Source: Acinetobacter sp. (lineage in GTDB: Bacteria > Pseudomonadota > Gammaproteobacteria > Pseudomonadales > Moraxellaceae). From it: a DNA stretch of 32,280 nucleotides. A model generated the notes under the pieces. The model worked only from the letters and a program-made list of their open reading frames with translations. It did no database searches and was not told the DNA's origin. A program made the position numbers and the translations under genes. The stretch spans positions 1-32,280 of the forward strand of contig JASLHF010000254.1 of the NCBI GenBank assembly GCA_030152275.1, written 5' to 3'. This document shows positions 5,472 through 13,865 of this stretch, piece after piece (the first letter of the stretch is position 1; every line of letters starts with the position of its first letter).

Positions 5472-6771
5472 GCCGCCTGAAGGTGCAGTAAAGCTAACAC
5501 CTAAGCAAGCAAATATATATTTATGGGGCTGGCAGAAAGAAGCGCGTTTCCGTGATGCTGTATGTGGCCGACGTTTTGGTAAAACCTTCTTGGCTAAGGC
5601 TGAGATGCGTCGAGCTGCACGACTGGCAGCAAAATGGAATGTATCAGTTGAGGATGAGATCTGGTATGCAGCGCCTACATTCAAGCAGGCTAAGCGTGTT
5701 TTCTGGAAGCGGTTAAAGCAAGCTATCCCGCCATCATGGCGTGCAGGAAAGCCAAACGAAACTGAATGCACGATCACTTTAAAAAGTGGTCATGTCATGC
5801 GTGTAGTTGGCCTTGATAACTACGATGACCTTCGTGGATCTGGCTTATTCTTCCTGATCATTGATGAGTGGGCTGACTGTAAATGGGCCGCATGGGAAGA
5901 AGTGCTTCGTCCAATGCTGTCGACATGCAAATACATCGTGAATGGTGAACAGCGTGTTGGTGGTCATGTTTTAAGAATTGGTACGCCTAAGGGGTTTAAC
6001 CATTGCTATGACACTTTCATGGATGGGCAGCCAGGACATGAGCCAGATTGTCGAAGCTTTTCATACACATCTTTACAAGGTGGAAATATTCCCGAATCGG
6101 AAATTATTGTTGCTAAGCGCAAGATGGACCCAAAAACATTCAGTCAGGAATATGAAGCCAGTTTTGAAAGTTATCAGGGTGTTATCTATTACTGTTTTAA
6201 CCGAGTGCTTAACAGCTCAAGTGAAACTGTTCAAAATGGTGACACACTTCATATCGGAATGGACTTCAACGTCACAAAAATGGCTGCTGTGGTTTATGTG
6301 CGTCGTGGCGACACCATGCATGCAGTGGATGAATTTGTAAATTTGTTTGATACGCCTGCAATGATTGAAGCGATTAAAGAGCGATATCCGGGCTATGAAG
6401 TTGGGGTTTACCCGGATGCTTCTGGTGAGAATCGAAAATCAAATAATGCTAGCGAAACAGATTTGGCGTTATTGCGCAAAGCAGGATTAAAGGTTTTTGT
6501 AAATTCAAGAAACCCAGCTGTAAAAGACCGCATTAACTCTATGAATGGAATGCTTTGCAACACATTCAGCGAGCGCAGGCTATTTGTAAACGCTGCTAAG
6601 TGTCCGCATTTTGCAAAATGCCAAGAGCGCCAAATCTATGATGAGCATGGGCAGCCGGATAAGAAATCAGGATTTGACCACATGAATGATGCTGGAACAT
6701 ACCCGATTGCATATTTATTCCCGATAAATGAGCAAGTGAAGAGCATCGATATACCAATGTTTGGATTCTAA
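5455..6771 (+). CDS. terL: Terminase large subunit
   Basis: 438 residues from ATG 5455, preferred to the in-frame ATG 5440 because GAGGAA (5442-5447) lies at the right distance. ATPase domain: Walker A CGRRFGKT (37-44), adenine-side WYAAPTFKQAK, Walker B FFLIIDE (132-138) with catalytic Glu138, and coupling motif RIGTPKG. Nuclease domain: GMDFNVTKMAAVV (about 260), YPDASGENRK and DHMNDAGTYPIAYLF carry the acidic residues of the RNase H-like fold. The enzyme pumps DNA into the procapsid and cuts it. The C-terminal half keeps the usual order and length. It overlaps terS and ends one base before the portal start. Confidence 0.95.
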   Translation: MSQFFEPPEGAVKLTPKQANIYLWGWQKEARFRDAVCGRRFGKTFLAKAEMRRAARLAAKWNVSVEDEIWYAAPTFKQAKRVFWKRLKQAIPPSWRAGKPNETECTITLKSGHVMRVVGLDNYDDLRGSGLFFLIIDEWADCKWAAWEEVLRPMLSTCKYIVNGEQRVGGHVLRIGTPKGFNHCYDTFMDGQPGHEPDCRSFSYTSLQGGNIPESEIIVAKRKMDPKTFSQEYEASFESYQGVIYYCFNRVLNSSSETVQNGDTLHIGMDFNVTKMAAVVYVRRGDTMHAVDEFVNLFDTPAMIEAIKERYPGYEVGVYPDASGENRKSNNASETDLALLRKAGLKVFVNSRNPAVKDRINSMNGMLCNTFSERRLFVNAAKCPHFAKCQERQIYDEHGQPDKKSGFDHMNDAGTYPIAYLFPINEQVKSIDIPMFGF

Positions 6772-6772
6772 T

Positions 6773-8209
6773 ATGAGCATTACATCAACACATGCCGACT
6801 ATGATAAGCATATTGCAACTTGGAATAAGTTGGATGATGTTTGTGCTGGTCAGGAAGTTATTAAAGCAGCAAAAGAAAAGTATTTACCAAAGCCATCTCT
6901 GTTCAATTCAAAGAAAGATCCAGATGGGAAAAATCGTTATTCAGAATATTTGATGCGTGCAATCTTTCCCGGTGTGACTAGCCGTACTTTGGCGAGTCAT
7001 ATTGGCCTGGCATATGGAAAATCACCAGTCTTCAATAAACCTGAAGAATTGGAATATCTAGAGCGCAATGCGGATGGCGGTGGCCGCTCCATTTATCAGT
7101 GTGCGCAGCGTGCGACTCGATTAATTAACCGCAATTACCGTTGTGGTGTGTACGTGGACTTCCCAAATGTAGCACCGAGCCGAAATAAGGCTGAAGAAAA
7201 GACCAAAGGCGCTTTTCCGATGATTCATATTCTCAAGGCTGGTTCAATCATTGACTGGGATTACATCATTGTCGGCAACCAGAAAAAGCTAAGTTTTGTG
7301 AAGTTGCTTGAAACTGTGAAAACTCGCAATGGCTTTAATGTTGAGTCTAAAGATCAATATCGAATCTTAGCACTTGAAGAAACTGGCAGCGGTTTTGTTT
7401 ATACAGTTCAAATCCATACGAAGGATGATAAAGGAGAATGGGTAGAAGGTGAGAAGTATATTCCAACCGATTATCACGGCCAGCCTTGGGATTATATTCC
7501 TTTCACATTCTGCGGCGCGGTAGATAACTCTGATGAAATTGGCACAGCACCACTGTATGAGCTGGCAACAATGGAGCTGTCCTATTACACCAGCACTGCA
7601 GATGTGGAAGAATCAGCGTTTGTTGTTGGTCAGCCTACTTTGTGCTTTCCAAATATTACGCAGGATCAGTATGAAATGGTGAAAGAGTCGGGCGCCAGTG
7701 TTGGCAGCCGCTCAGGTATCCCTACGGATGCGAAGATGGTCCAAGCTGAAAAGAACGGTTTGGCCTATGAGCGCATGAATGATAAGTGGAACCAAATGAA
7801 AGAGCTTGGTGCTCGGCTGATTGAGGTTGGTTCCGCCAATAAAACTGCCACCCAGGCCGATAATGACAGCTCTATTCAGCATTCTGTGCTTTCACTGGTT
7901 GTTGCGAACGTCTCTGAGGCCTTTACTAATGCGCTGCGTTGGTGTGCGAAGTTCGTAATGCCTGAGCATGATTTAAAAGTGGATGAGCTGAGCTTTACAA
8001 TTGCTCAAGACTTCAACAAGCCCAAATACGATGCGGTCCGCTCTAAATTGATTTATGAAGCCTGTCTTGCTGGCGAGTTGCCGATGTATGTTTGGTATCA
8101 CTATGAACAGACCGGTACTTTTCCAGAAGATAAATGGGACGACATCGTGAAGAAAATTGAGAAGCGTAATGATGGCGGCCCGGATAATCAACCGGACGAT
8201 AAGGAATAG
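6773..8209 (+). CDS. Portal protein (DUF4055)
   Basis: 478 residues from ATG 6773; an in-frame TTG at 6761 inside terL is possible but less likely. Segments such as YSEYLMRAIFPGVTSRTLASHIGLAYGKSP, NRNYRCGVYVDFP and DWDYIIVG fit DUF4055, a family of phage portal proteins. The helical stretch around 340-400 (MNDKWNQMKELGARLIEVGS, then SIQHSVLSLVVANVSEAF) matches the long wing and stem helices. A dodecamer of this protein would form the channel for DNA at one capsid vertex. The place between terL and the minor head protein is the standard one. The C-terminus is polar and disordered (NDGGPDNQPDDKE). Confidence 0.88.
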   Translation: MSITSTHADYDKHIATWNKLDDVCAGQEVIKAAKEKYLPKPSLFNSKKDPDGKNRYSEYLMRAIFPGVTSRTLASHIGLAYGKSPVFNKPEELEYLERNADGGGRSIYQCAQRATRLINRNYRCGVYVDFPNVAPSRNKAEEKTKGAFPMIHILKAGSIIDWDYIIVGNQKKLSFVKLLETVKTRNGFNVESKDQYRILALEETGSGFVYTVQIHTKDDKGEWVEGEKYIPTDYHGQPWDYIPFTFCGAVDNSDEIGTAPLYELATMELSYYTSTADVEESAFVVGQPTLCFPNITQDQYEMVKESGASVGSRSGIPTDAKMVQAEKNGLAYERMNDKWNQMKELGARLIEVGSANKTATQADNDSSIQHSVLSLVVANVSEAFTNALRWCAKFVMPEHDLKVDELSFTIAQDFNKPKYDAVRSKLIYEACLAGELPMYVWYHYEQTGTFPEDKWDDIVKKIEKRNDGGPDNQPDDKE

Positions 8210-8211
8210 AA

Positions 8212-9336
8212 ATGGATAAATCAGCGCAGAAAGCCTTAGTTGATGCGCTGAGTCAGCATTCTGCATATCTGTACCGAGCATCATCTCAAGCCGTAAACGA
8301 TCTGACAGCTCAACTTAATAAGCTTTCTGAACGTCAATTAGGTCGGTTGGCGGAAATCTTAAATGAATTATCTGATACAGAACGAACTGCACTTAAAAGC
8401 CTGAATTTTTCAAGCAAGGCTAGATCCAGCAAAAACATTGAAGAAATTAAGACTATTCTCAATGAGTGGTTTAAGGCGATTGACTCAGATTTATTTGAGC
8501 AGTTTGATAAGTCCGCCTTGCAGTTGGCAGTTTATGAAGCAACGTATTCAGCAACATTAGTTGCCAGTGCTGCGGCAGTTGTTAATGCAGAGAAGATTTA
8601 TAAGGCAGTCAAGAAAACACCTTTTGCTGGTGGTCAATTAGTTGATTATCTGTTTGCCGACATTGCAGCATCACTGCGCAAGAAAGTGGAATATGTCATT
8701 CGTGATGGCATTAGCAGCGGCCAGACCAATCAGCAGATTGTGCAGCGCATTAAGGGTCGTAAAGCCAATGATTATAAGGATGGCTTGCTCGAATCTTCGC
8801 GCAGTTCAATTGAGCGCCAAGTGCGGACAGCGCGCAGCCATATCAGTAATGCCGCATACATAGACACATATAAGGCCCTTGGCTATGAATATGTGAAAGT
8901 GGTAGCCACACTGGATGGCCGAACCTGCAAGTATTGCGCATCAATAGATGGAGACGTCTATCAGGTTGATGATCCTGCACGGCCACGCTTTCCAGTGCAT
9001 CCAAATAACCGAACAACCTATGTACCATGTGACAAGGATGGTGAAATCGCTGGACAACGGCCATTCGTGATGGATGAGCGCAAAGTCAAAGATATTCCCA
9101 AGGACGAGCGCAAGCACCTCATTGGCCAGTTGGATGCCAACACATCATTCAAAGAATTCTTTGAGCAATCAGATGAGTTTTTTCAGCGCACTTGGCTGGG
9201 AAAATCGAAGTATGAGCTATATAAAAAGGGCGAGTACAGCATTGATAAGTTTGCCGATCCGTTGAATAAGCGGGGTTATACGTTGGCTGAGCTTAAGGCT
9301 TTGGATGAAAAGACTTTTGAGGTGGTAGGGTTATGA
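8212..9336 (+). CDS. Minor head protein, Mu F / SPP1 gp7 family
   Basis: 374 residues. The N-terminal 140 residues are helical (long QALVDALSQHSAYLYRA-type helices). The core 'RSSIERQVRTARSHISNAAYIDTYKALGY' followed by TLDGRTCKYCASIDG and PVHPNNRTTYVP is the signature of the phage head morphogenesis family. The conserved DGRTC.YC...DG and HPN.R elements are complete. In SPP1 and Mu such proteins bind the portal and travel with the DNA or shape the procapsid. It starts two bases after the portal stop and its stop overlaps the next start as ATGA. Confidence 0.9.
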   Translation: MDKSAQKALVDALSQHSAYLYRASSQAVNDLTAQLNKLSERQLGRLAEILNELSDTERTALKSLNFSSKARSSKNIEEIKTILNEWFKAIDSDLFEQFDKSALQLAVYEATYSATLVASAAAVVNAEKIYKAVKKTPFAGGQLVDYLFADIAASLRKKVEYVIRDGISSGQTNQQIVQRIKGRKANDYKDGLLESSRSSIERQVRTARSHISNAAYIDTYKALGYEYVKVVATLDGRTCKYCASIDGDVYQVDDPARPRFPVHPNNRTTYVPCDKDGEIAGQRPFVMDERKVKDIPKDERKHLIGQLDANTSFKEFFEQSDEFFQRTWLGKSKYELYKKGEYSIDKFADPLNKRGYTLAELKALDEKTFEVVGL

Positions 9337-9587
9337 AAATAGTTAGTCGCGGTATTCCACCTGAATTACAGCAATACACGGCAACATGCTCAAATTGCCA
9401 CTCAGTCCTTGAGTTTCAGAAAAGTGAAGCAAGAGCTGTGAGTGATCGAAATGAATTGGTATATGTGTTGAATTGTCCTGTATGTAATAAAGAAATATGG
9501 ATTGCATCACAAGCATTAAGACCTGTTCAGACATCAAGGTCTATTCAGGAAACAGACTCTCGTGATCGGCCTTCTGAACCGAAATAA
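9333..9587 (+). CDS. Small zinc-ribbon protein
   Basis: 84 residues. Two C-x2-C knuckles (TCSNCH at about 19-24 and NCPVCN at about 48-53), each followed by beta-strand-like residues, make a zinc ribbon. The C-terminus (QTSRSIQETDSRDRPSEP) is polar and probably disordered. It is translationally coupled to the minor head gene by an ATGA overlap, so it is made with the head proteins, and it is closed by a hairpin at 9607-9628. The family is not recognised and no function can be given. A head cofactor or an accessory inhibitor are both open. Confidence 0.7.
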   Translation: MKIVSRGIPPELQQYTATCSNCHSVLEFQKSEARAVSDRNELVYVLNCPVCNKEIWIASQALRPVQTSRSIQETDSRDRPSEPK

Positions 9588-9606
9588 ATAACCAAATTTA
9601 AACCAT

Positions 9607-9628
9607 AGAGCCAATAGGCTCTTTTTTT
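9607..9628 (+). terminator. Hairpin terminator before acb2
   Basis: AGAGCC (9607-9612), loop AATA, GGCTCT (9617-9622), then a run of seven T. The acb2 start lies 13 bases after it. Confidence 0.75.
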
Positions 9629-9641
9629 ATGTGAGAAGAAA

Positions 9642-9944
9642 ATGAAAAACCAGCACCAAAAAATTAAAGGTTATCGTGAATTATCTCAAGAAGAAATTGA
9701 TTTGATGAATGAGATCAAAGCTATTGGTCCACAAGTTCAAGCTGTGATTGAGAAAGTTCAAAAGCATATTGCAACCCAGCGATATAACTGTCGTTGCGAT
9801 GCAAATATGCAAGTGCTAGACGTAGAGGAAGATCGTCGCCTAGATGCAGCAACACCTGAGCGCTTTGCGGCAATGGCTAAAACAGATTTTCAAACAGGCC
9901 TTATGTATTTAGTTCGCTCTGTGGCCCAGCCGACAAGTTTTTAA
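9642..9944 (+). CDS. acb2: Acb2-like anti-CBASS protein (cyclic-oligonucleotide sponge)
   Basis: 100 residues. The start IKGYRELSQEEIDLMNEIKAIG and the end FQTGLMYLVRSVAQPTSF match the Acb2 (T4 Vs.4-like) hairpin family, which I recall as about 90-95 residues with the same GYR.LS..EI..MN.IK start and F..G.M.L.R.VA.P..F end. Acb2 assembles as a small helical multimer and binds the cyclic di- and trinucleotides made by CBASS, so effector proteins are not switched on. Tyr11 and Lys26 fall at the positions I recall as essential for ligand binding in the Pseudomonas phage PaMx33 protein. The middle (YNCRCDANMQVLDVEEDRRLD) is longer than usual and has two Cys. A terminator hairpin stands on each side, moron-like, and the gene sits between head genes as in other phages. 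Confidence 0.85.
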   Translation: MKNQHQKIKGYRELSQEEIDLMNEIKAIGPQVQAVIEKVQKHIATQRYNCRCDANMQVLDVEEDRRLDAATPERFAAMAKTDFQTGLMYLVRSVAQPTSF

Positions 9945-9961
9945 AAACCAAATTCAAATTA

Positions 9962-9984
9962 AGCACCTTTCGAGGTGCTTTTTT
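9962..9984 (+). terminator. Hairpin with UUCG loop after acb2
   Basis: AGCACCT (9962-9968), loop TTCG, AGGTGCT (9973-9979), then TTTTT. The 70 bases between this and the scaffold gene hold a small GAGC/GCTC hairpin near 10018-10030 and no gene. Confidence 0.8.
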
Positions 9985-10054
9985 ATTGCCTGCTGAAAGC
10001 TGATGCGGACAGCGTAACGAGCGGATGCTCATTAAATATAGGGTCGGATGACTT

Positions 10055-10807
10055 ATGAAACTTAAAACACAAACAATCGACGGTAAGACTTATGCAGAAG
10101 TAAATGAGCAGGGTTTGCCACTGTACATTCATGAAGATGGCAAGGAAGTGGCACATGATGCAGCGCAGACCGTAGCGACAATTTCACGTTTGAATGGCGA
10201 AGCTAAAACAAACCGTGAGCGCTATGAAAAAGCCGAATCAGCGCTTAAAACCTTTGAAGGTATTGAAGATCCAGTGGCAGCCAAAAAAGCCATGGAAACG
10301 CTGAAAAACTTCGACGATAAAAAACTGGTGGATGCTGGTGAGGTCGAAAAAGTCAAAGCTGAAGCAATTAAAGCGGTTGAAGACAAATATGCCCCAATTG
10401 TTCAGCAGCGTGATGAATTTCAAGCCCAATTGCATAACGAACTTATTGGTGGCGGTTTCGCTCGTTCTAAGTACATTCAAGACAACATTTCTGTACCTGT
10501 AGACATGATCCAGGCCCAATTCGGCAACCGTTTCAAAATCGAAGAAGGTCAGGTCGTGGCATACGGCACGGATGGTCAAAAAATCTATTCACGTGCACGC
10601 CCTGGCGAAGTCGCAGACTTTGACGAAGCCTTGGAAACTTTGGTTGGCGGATACCAACATAAAGATTCCATCTTAAAAGGCGGTCAAGGTTCTGGCGGCG
10701 GTTTTCAGGGTAATGGCGGTCCTAAACCAGGCCCTAAATCTTTGGCTGAATGCAAAACCAAAGAAGAAAAAATTGCTTACATGAAGCAAGTGGGCGAACA
10801 AGCATAA
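10055..10807 (+). CDS. Capsid scaffold-like protein
   Basis: 250 residues, directly before the major capsid gene. After a short beta-rich start (MKLKTQTIDGKTYAEVNEQG) comes a long charged helical region (about 40-130: RLNGEAKTNRERYEKAE, EVEKVKAEAIKAVEDKYAP) fit for coiled coil, then a more folded part with FARSKYIQDN and FGNRFKIEEGQVVAYG, a Gly-rich linker (GGQGSGGGFQGNGGPKPGP) and a basic C-terminal helix. This layout, with the C-terminal helix as the coat-binding end, is what scaffolds of this phage group show. No protease motif is visible. Call by composition and position. Confidence 0.75.
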   Translation: MKLKTQTIDGKTYAEVNEQGLPLYIHEDGKEVAHDAAQTVATISRLNGEAKTNRERYEKAESALKTFEGIEDPVAAKKAMETLKNFDDKKLVDAGEVEKVKAEAIKAVEDKYAPIVQQRDEFQAQLHNELIGGGFARSKYIQDNISVPVDMIQAQFGNRFKIEEGQVVAYGTDGQKIYSRARPGEVADFDEALETLVGGYQHKDSILKGGQGSGGGFQGNGGPKPGPKSLAECKTKEEKIAYMKQVGEQA

Positions 10808-10827
10808 ATTAATTTAAGGAGAGGCTC

Positions 10828-11784
10828 ATGCCTTTTGATTTACAAGTTTTTAATAAGCAAACTTATGCGGCAATGACTGAGACAGTGGCGCAGGACATTG
10901 ATAAATTCAATGAAGCATCCCAAGGTTCCATTCAGTTGATTAATGAGCCGTTTGGTGGTGATTTCAATATTGAAGCGTCATTTAAAGCTATCGCAGGCAT
11001 TGTTCGCCGTCGTAACGCATATGGCACTGGAACCGTGGCAGCAAAACGACTGGAGCAAATGCTCGATGTTGCAGTAAAGGTTGCTGCAGGTACTCCACCG
11101 ATTGAGTATGAAAAACAGCAGTATTCTTGGATTCTTCAAAACCCTGAACTTGCAGCATTAACAATTGGTGAGCAACTGGGTAAAGCGCGTTTAGCAGATA
11201 TGTTGAATGCAGGCATCTTGGGCGCATCTACAGCAATCTCTGGCAATACAAATGCGGTCCATGGTTCTGGAACTGATGCTGCATCATTCCGTCTATTGAA
11301 TAAAGGCGCTGCAAAACTCGGCGACCGCTCAAGCGCAATTCGTGCTTGGATTGTTCACTCTACAACTATGCACAACCTATTCGATAATGCATTAGCTAAC
11401 TCTGAAAACTTATTCCGTTACGATGGAGTAAATGTGGTTCGTGATCCGTTTGGCCGTGTGTTTGTAGTGACTGATGCACCCGCATTGGTTGGCGATAATG
11501 CTGGTACAGCATTCTACAATTCACTAGGCCTGGTTGAAGGTGCTGTGGTTGTAAATGATAACAATGATTTCAATGCTGAATTGATACCAGGCACTGGCGG
11601 CGAGAATATCAAATACACCTACCAAGCTGAATGGACATTCGGTGCCGGCGTTAAAGGTTACGCATGGGATGTCGCAACAGGAGGTAAGTCGCCAACTGAC
11701 GCGGCGATTGGCACACCAACCAACTGGGATCTAATCGCCTCAAGTGTGAAAGATACAGCTGGCGTATTAATTAAGTCTGCATAA
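10828..11784 (+). CDS. Major capsid protein
   Basis: 318 residues with a strong AAGGAGAGG ribosome binding site. The sequence fits an HK97-fold coat protein: an N-terminal arm with FDLQVFNKQTYAAMTETVAQ, a helical spine region (QLGKARLADMLNAGILGAS), the A-domain section RAWIVHSTTMHNLFDNALANSENLFRYDG, and VVRDPFGRVFVVTDAPAL, a pattern frequent in phage coats. Position after the scaffold and before the neck genes agrees. There is no long propeptide, so the scaffold is a separate protein. A weak GCCC/GGGC hairpin (11792-11805) follows. Confidence 0.88.
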   Translation: MPFDLQVFNKQTYAAMTETVAQDIDKFNEASQGSIQLINEPFGGDFNIEASFKAIAGIVRRRNAYGTGTVAAKRLEQMLDVAVKVAAGTPPIEYEKQQYSWILQNPELAALTIGEQLGKARLADMLNAGILGASTAISGNTNAVHGSGTDAASFRLLNKGAAKLGDRSSAIRAWIVHSTTMHNLFDNALANSENLFRYDGVNVVRDPFGRVFVVTDAPALVGDNAGTAFYNSLGLVEGAVVVNDNNDFNAELIPGTGGENIKYTYQAEWTFGAGVKGYAWDVATGGKSPTDAAIGTPTNWDLIASSVKDTAGVLIKSA

Positions 11785-11789
11785 CTGAA

Positions 11790-11812
11790 GCGCCCTGAAA
11801 GGGGCATTTCTT
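11790..11812 (+). terminator. Weak hairpin after the capsid gene
   Basis: GCCC (11792-11795) and GGGC (11802-11805) form a short stem followed by ATTTCTTT. Too weak to stop much transcription; it may act as a 3' end guard that lowers expression of the neck genes. Confidence 0.4.
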
Positions 11813-11833
11813 TGGCTAATTGGAATAAAAACC

Positions 11834-12310
11834 ATGAAACAAGAATCAAATAAGCGCCTATATTTCACGAATGACTTCTCTCCAGAAAATGTGGCAAAAC
11901 TTCAAGGTGAAGGCTACATCCTTCGCAAAGCCAGCGCCTATCATGAGGCTGATACTTTAGAGCCATGTTCCGAAGTGGCTGGCGATGTACCTCAAGCCTA
12001 TCTTGACCTGATTAAACGTACTGGAGCCAATGTCGTAACGCTAGAAGCTAAGGTGGGCATCACGCCAGAACTGCAGGCCACAATTGATGAAGCTAAAGCC
12101 AAATGTGAAAAAGTCGTTGCTGAAAATGCCGGCCTTCGGGAGCAACTGGCTACAGCCCAAGGTGAACTAATTGCATTTAAAAATGATGTTAAAGCAATGC
12201 AGGCGCGCATTGATGAATTGCAGCCGGCAGTCAAAAAGCCAACCGCTGCGGAAGTGAAAGCCGCTAAAGCCGCAGAAGAAGCCGCTAAAGCAGAACAAGC
12301 AAAGGAATAA
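11834..12310 (+). CDS. Phage protein with C-terminal coiled coil
   Basis: 158 residues. A short folded N-terminal domain (KRLYFTNDFSPENVAKLQGEGYILRKASAYHEADTLEPC) with 'YFTN...' and 'GYI.R.A.AY...D' is followed by a long helix from about residue 75 (ELQATIDEAKAKCEKVVAEN, then LREQLATAQGELIAFKNDVK) predicted to form a coiled coil, and a lysine/alanine-rich tail (KAAKAAEEAAKAEQAKE). It lies between the capsid and the first neck gene. I do not recognise the family. A capsid decoration or head fibre protein, with the N-terminus bound to the head, would suit this shape; this is inference. Confidence 0.65.
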   Translation: MKQESNKRLYFTNDFSPENVAKLQGEGYILRKASAYHEADTLEPCSEVAGDVPQAYLDLIKRTGANVVTLEAKVGITPELQATIDEAKAKCEKVVAENAGLREQLATAQGELIAFKNDVKAMQARIDELQPAVKKPTAAEVKAAKAAEEAAKAEQAKE

Positions 12311-12313
12311 CTC

Positions 12314-12688
12314 ATGAGCTTTATTACCCAAGAACAGGCTGAGCAGATTTTAGGGGCAGACTTTGCACCAGCTGGTGATAAAGCTCGCCTCATTAAATTG
12401 GCAAACACTTGGATGCGAAACGAAGTTGGATTTGTTCCAGATCCGATTGTTCCACTCTTACTTGATGCTGCATGTGAAATTATCAAGGGCATTATTGCTG
12501 GTGTGATTTATGCCGGCATTGCCCGCCAGACCACCAGTGAAAGCGTAAAGGCTGACACAGTGCAGGTCACTGAGACCTATGCTGAAGGCAGTGTTGAAAT
12601 CTCTGAATTCGAGCAGATTGCGCGAGCCTTCATTGCTTCATTGGATTTAAAGCCTAAAGGATTTGGGTTTGAGGTGTTTCGGGCATGA
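12314..12688 (+). CDS. Head-tail adaptor-like protein
   Basis: 124 residues, mostly helical: FITQEQAEQILG, then KARLIKLANTWMRNEVGF, VPLLLDAACEIIKGIIAGVIY and a C-terminal FEQIARAFIASLDL. Order and helix content match the first connector ring of siphophages (HK97 gp6 / SPP1 gp15 type), which sits under the portal. The family is inferred from position and fold type only. It starts 3 bases after the previous stop, and its stop overlaps the next start as ATGA, so the neck genes are coupled. Confidence 0.6.
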   Translation: MSFITQEQAEQILGADFAPAGDKARLIKLANTWMRNEVGFVPDPIVPLLLDAACEIIKGIIAGVIYAGIARQTTSESVKADTVQVTETYAEGSVEISEFEQIARAFIASLDLKPKGFGFEVFRA

Positions 12689-13056
12689 TCAAAAACAAGA
12701 TTCAAGCCAAGGTTGCTGGGGCATTTAATAAGAAGCTCGCAGATGCCGTGGATCAATTCACTTGCACCAAAGAGATTCGTTCAGGTGAGTTTGATTTTGA
12801 AACGCAAACTTATCCAATTGCCACAGTAGAAGCTTACAGCGGGCGAGGTATGCTGTTTGGCTCGTATTTGAAAGACGTGGTTAAACCTATCGATTATCAG
12901 GTCACTGATTCGAAGGCTACAGTATTACAAAATGAGGTGACGCAAGTGCCACAGATTGGTGACGTCTGGACCACACCGAAAGGACATTTTAAAGTAGTTA
13001 ATATTGGTGCTGATCCAACGGGGAGTATCTGGGTTTGTCAGCTTAGAAAGGTGTAG
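12685..13056 (+). CDS. Head-closure (stopper)-like protein
   Basis: 123 residues. After an N-terminal helix (NKIQAKVAGAFNKKLADAVDQF) the rest is beta-rich, with VEAYSGRGMLFGSYLK, then DYQVTDSKATVLQNEV and VPQIGDVWTTPKGHFKVVNIGADPTGSIWVCQLRK. The 'P.IGD.......F.V..IG.DP....W..QLR' ending is common in the stopper proteins that close the connector after packaging. Place between the adaptor and the gp10-like gene supports this. Coupled to both neighbours (ATGA before, 2-base gap after). Confidence 0.6.
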   Translation: MIKNKIQAKVAGAFNKKLADAVDQFTCTKEIRSGEFDFETQTYPIATVEAYSGRGMLFGSYLKDVVKPIDYQVTDSKATVLQNEVTQVPQIGDVWTTPKGHFKVVNIGADPTGSIWVCQLRKV

Positions 13057-13058
13057 TT

Positions 13059-13433
13059 ATGGCATGGAAAAACAAACCAACAAGTTTTGCTACGCAGATC
13101 CAAACTGATGCAGATCAACACGTTAAAAGGATTGTTGGAGAGGTCTTACAGCAGGTTATCATTCGCTCACCAGTAATGGACGGAGAATTCCGTGCATCAC
13201 ACAAAGTTACGCTTGATTCACCAGATAGCACTTACCAAAAAGAATACGATGAATCGGGTGCCGCTACATTAGCGGAAGGCCTTAAGGTGGCAGCCGCCGC
13301 TCATTTTGGTGGCCTGGTATATATTCAAACAAATAGTCCATACGGATTAGCACTTGAGAATGGCCACAGCCAGCAAGCACCTAATGGCATCTATGCGCTT
13401 TCATTCCAACATGTTTGTGAGAGGTACAGATGA
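13059..13433 (+). CDS. HK97 gp10-like neck protein
   Basis: 124 residues: an N-terminal helix (TQIQTDADQHVKRIVGEVLQQVIIRSPVMDGEFRASHKV) with the 'I..RSPV.DG.FRASH' turn typical of gp10/neck proteins, then TNSPYGLALENGHSQQAPNGIYAL, where 'SPYG..LE.GHS..AP.G' is the second conserved segment. Such proteins join the head connector to the tail end. The stop overlaps the start of the next gene. Confidence 0.72.
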   Translation: MAWKNKPTSFATQIQTDADQHVKRIVGEVLQQVIIRSPVMDGEFRASHKVTLDSPDSTYQKEYDESGAATLAEGLKVAAAAHFGGLVYIQTNSPYGLALENGHSQQAPNGIYALSFQHVCERYR

Positions 13434-13864
13434 TGACAAACACCCAGGCCATGCGGGCAATTCTGGCGCGTGTTGGCGCGTTCACCGGAATGGCTAAAGC
13501 CAATATCCAGCTGGCAAATAATCCAACGGGCAACGGCAAACCATTTGAACCACCTGAAAATGAGATATGGGCTAAAGTCACTGTTAAAAATGCTGGATCT
13601 TTTATTGCAGAGATTGGTGAAAAGCCCTGTACCAGAATAACAGGCATTATATTTATTCAGTTATTTGCACCGCTCAATACTGGCACGGATGAAATCTCAC
13701 AATTAGCAGACCTTTGGTCAGCGCACATGCAGTTTTACAAAAAAGATGCTTTGGAATTGCGTGAGGCAGGCATCTTGGATATTGGGCATTCAAATGTAAT
13801 TGGTGATCCTTCAACAATGAGCTTTTATCAGTATAATGTGAATGTGTCTTACCAAGTAAACTAA
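13430..13864 (+). CDS. Tail terminator protein (DUF4128-like)
   Basis: 144 residues: an N-terminal helix, then ANIQLANNPTGNGKPFEPPENEIWAKVTV, with 'N..F.PP....WA.VTV...G' characteristic of DUF4128, and the strands CTRITGIIFIQLFAPLNTG. Members cap the growing tail tube and connect it to the head. Start ATG 13430 overlaps the previous stop; a second ATG follows at once at 13433 and cannot be excluded. The next gene starts 1 base after the stop. Confidence 0.75.
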   Translation: MMTNTQAMRAILARVGAFTGMAKANIQLANNPTGNGKPFEPPENEIWAKVTVKNAGSFIAEIGEKPCTRITGIIFIQLFAPLNTGTDEISQLADLWSAHMQFYKKDALELREAGILDIGHSNVIGDPSTMSFYQYNVNVSYQVN

Positions 13865-13865
13865 T

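Noticed and set aside
5978..6340. 120-codon ORF within terL
   Set aside because: Second frame inside a gene with full terminase motifs; no own signals.
11998..12492. Long minus-strand ORF of 164 codons
   Set aside because: Lies opposite two coupled plus-strand neck genes, low-complexity Ala/Ser product, no ribosome binding site; a shadow of the Ala/Lys-rich coiled-coil gene.
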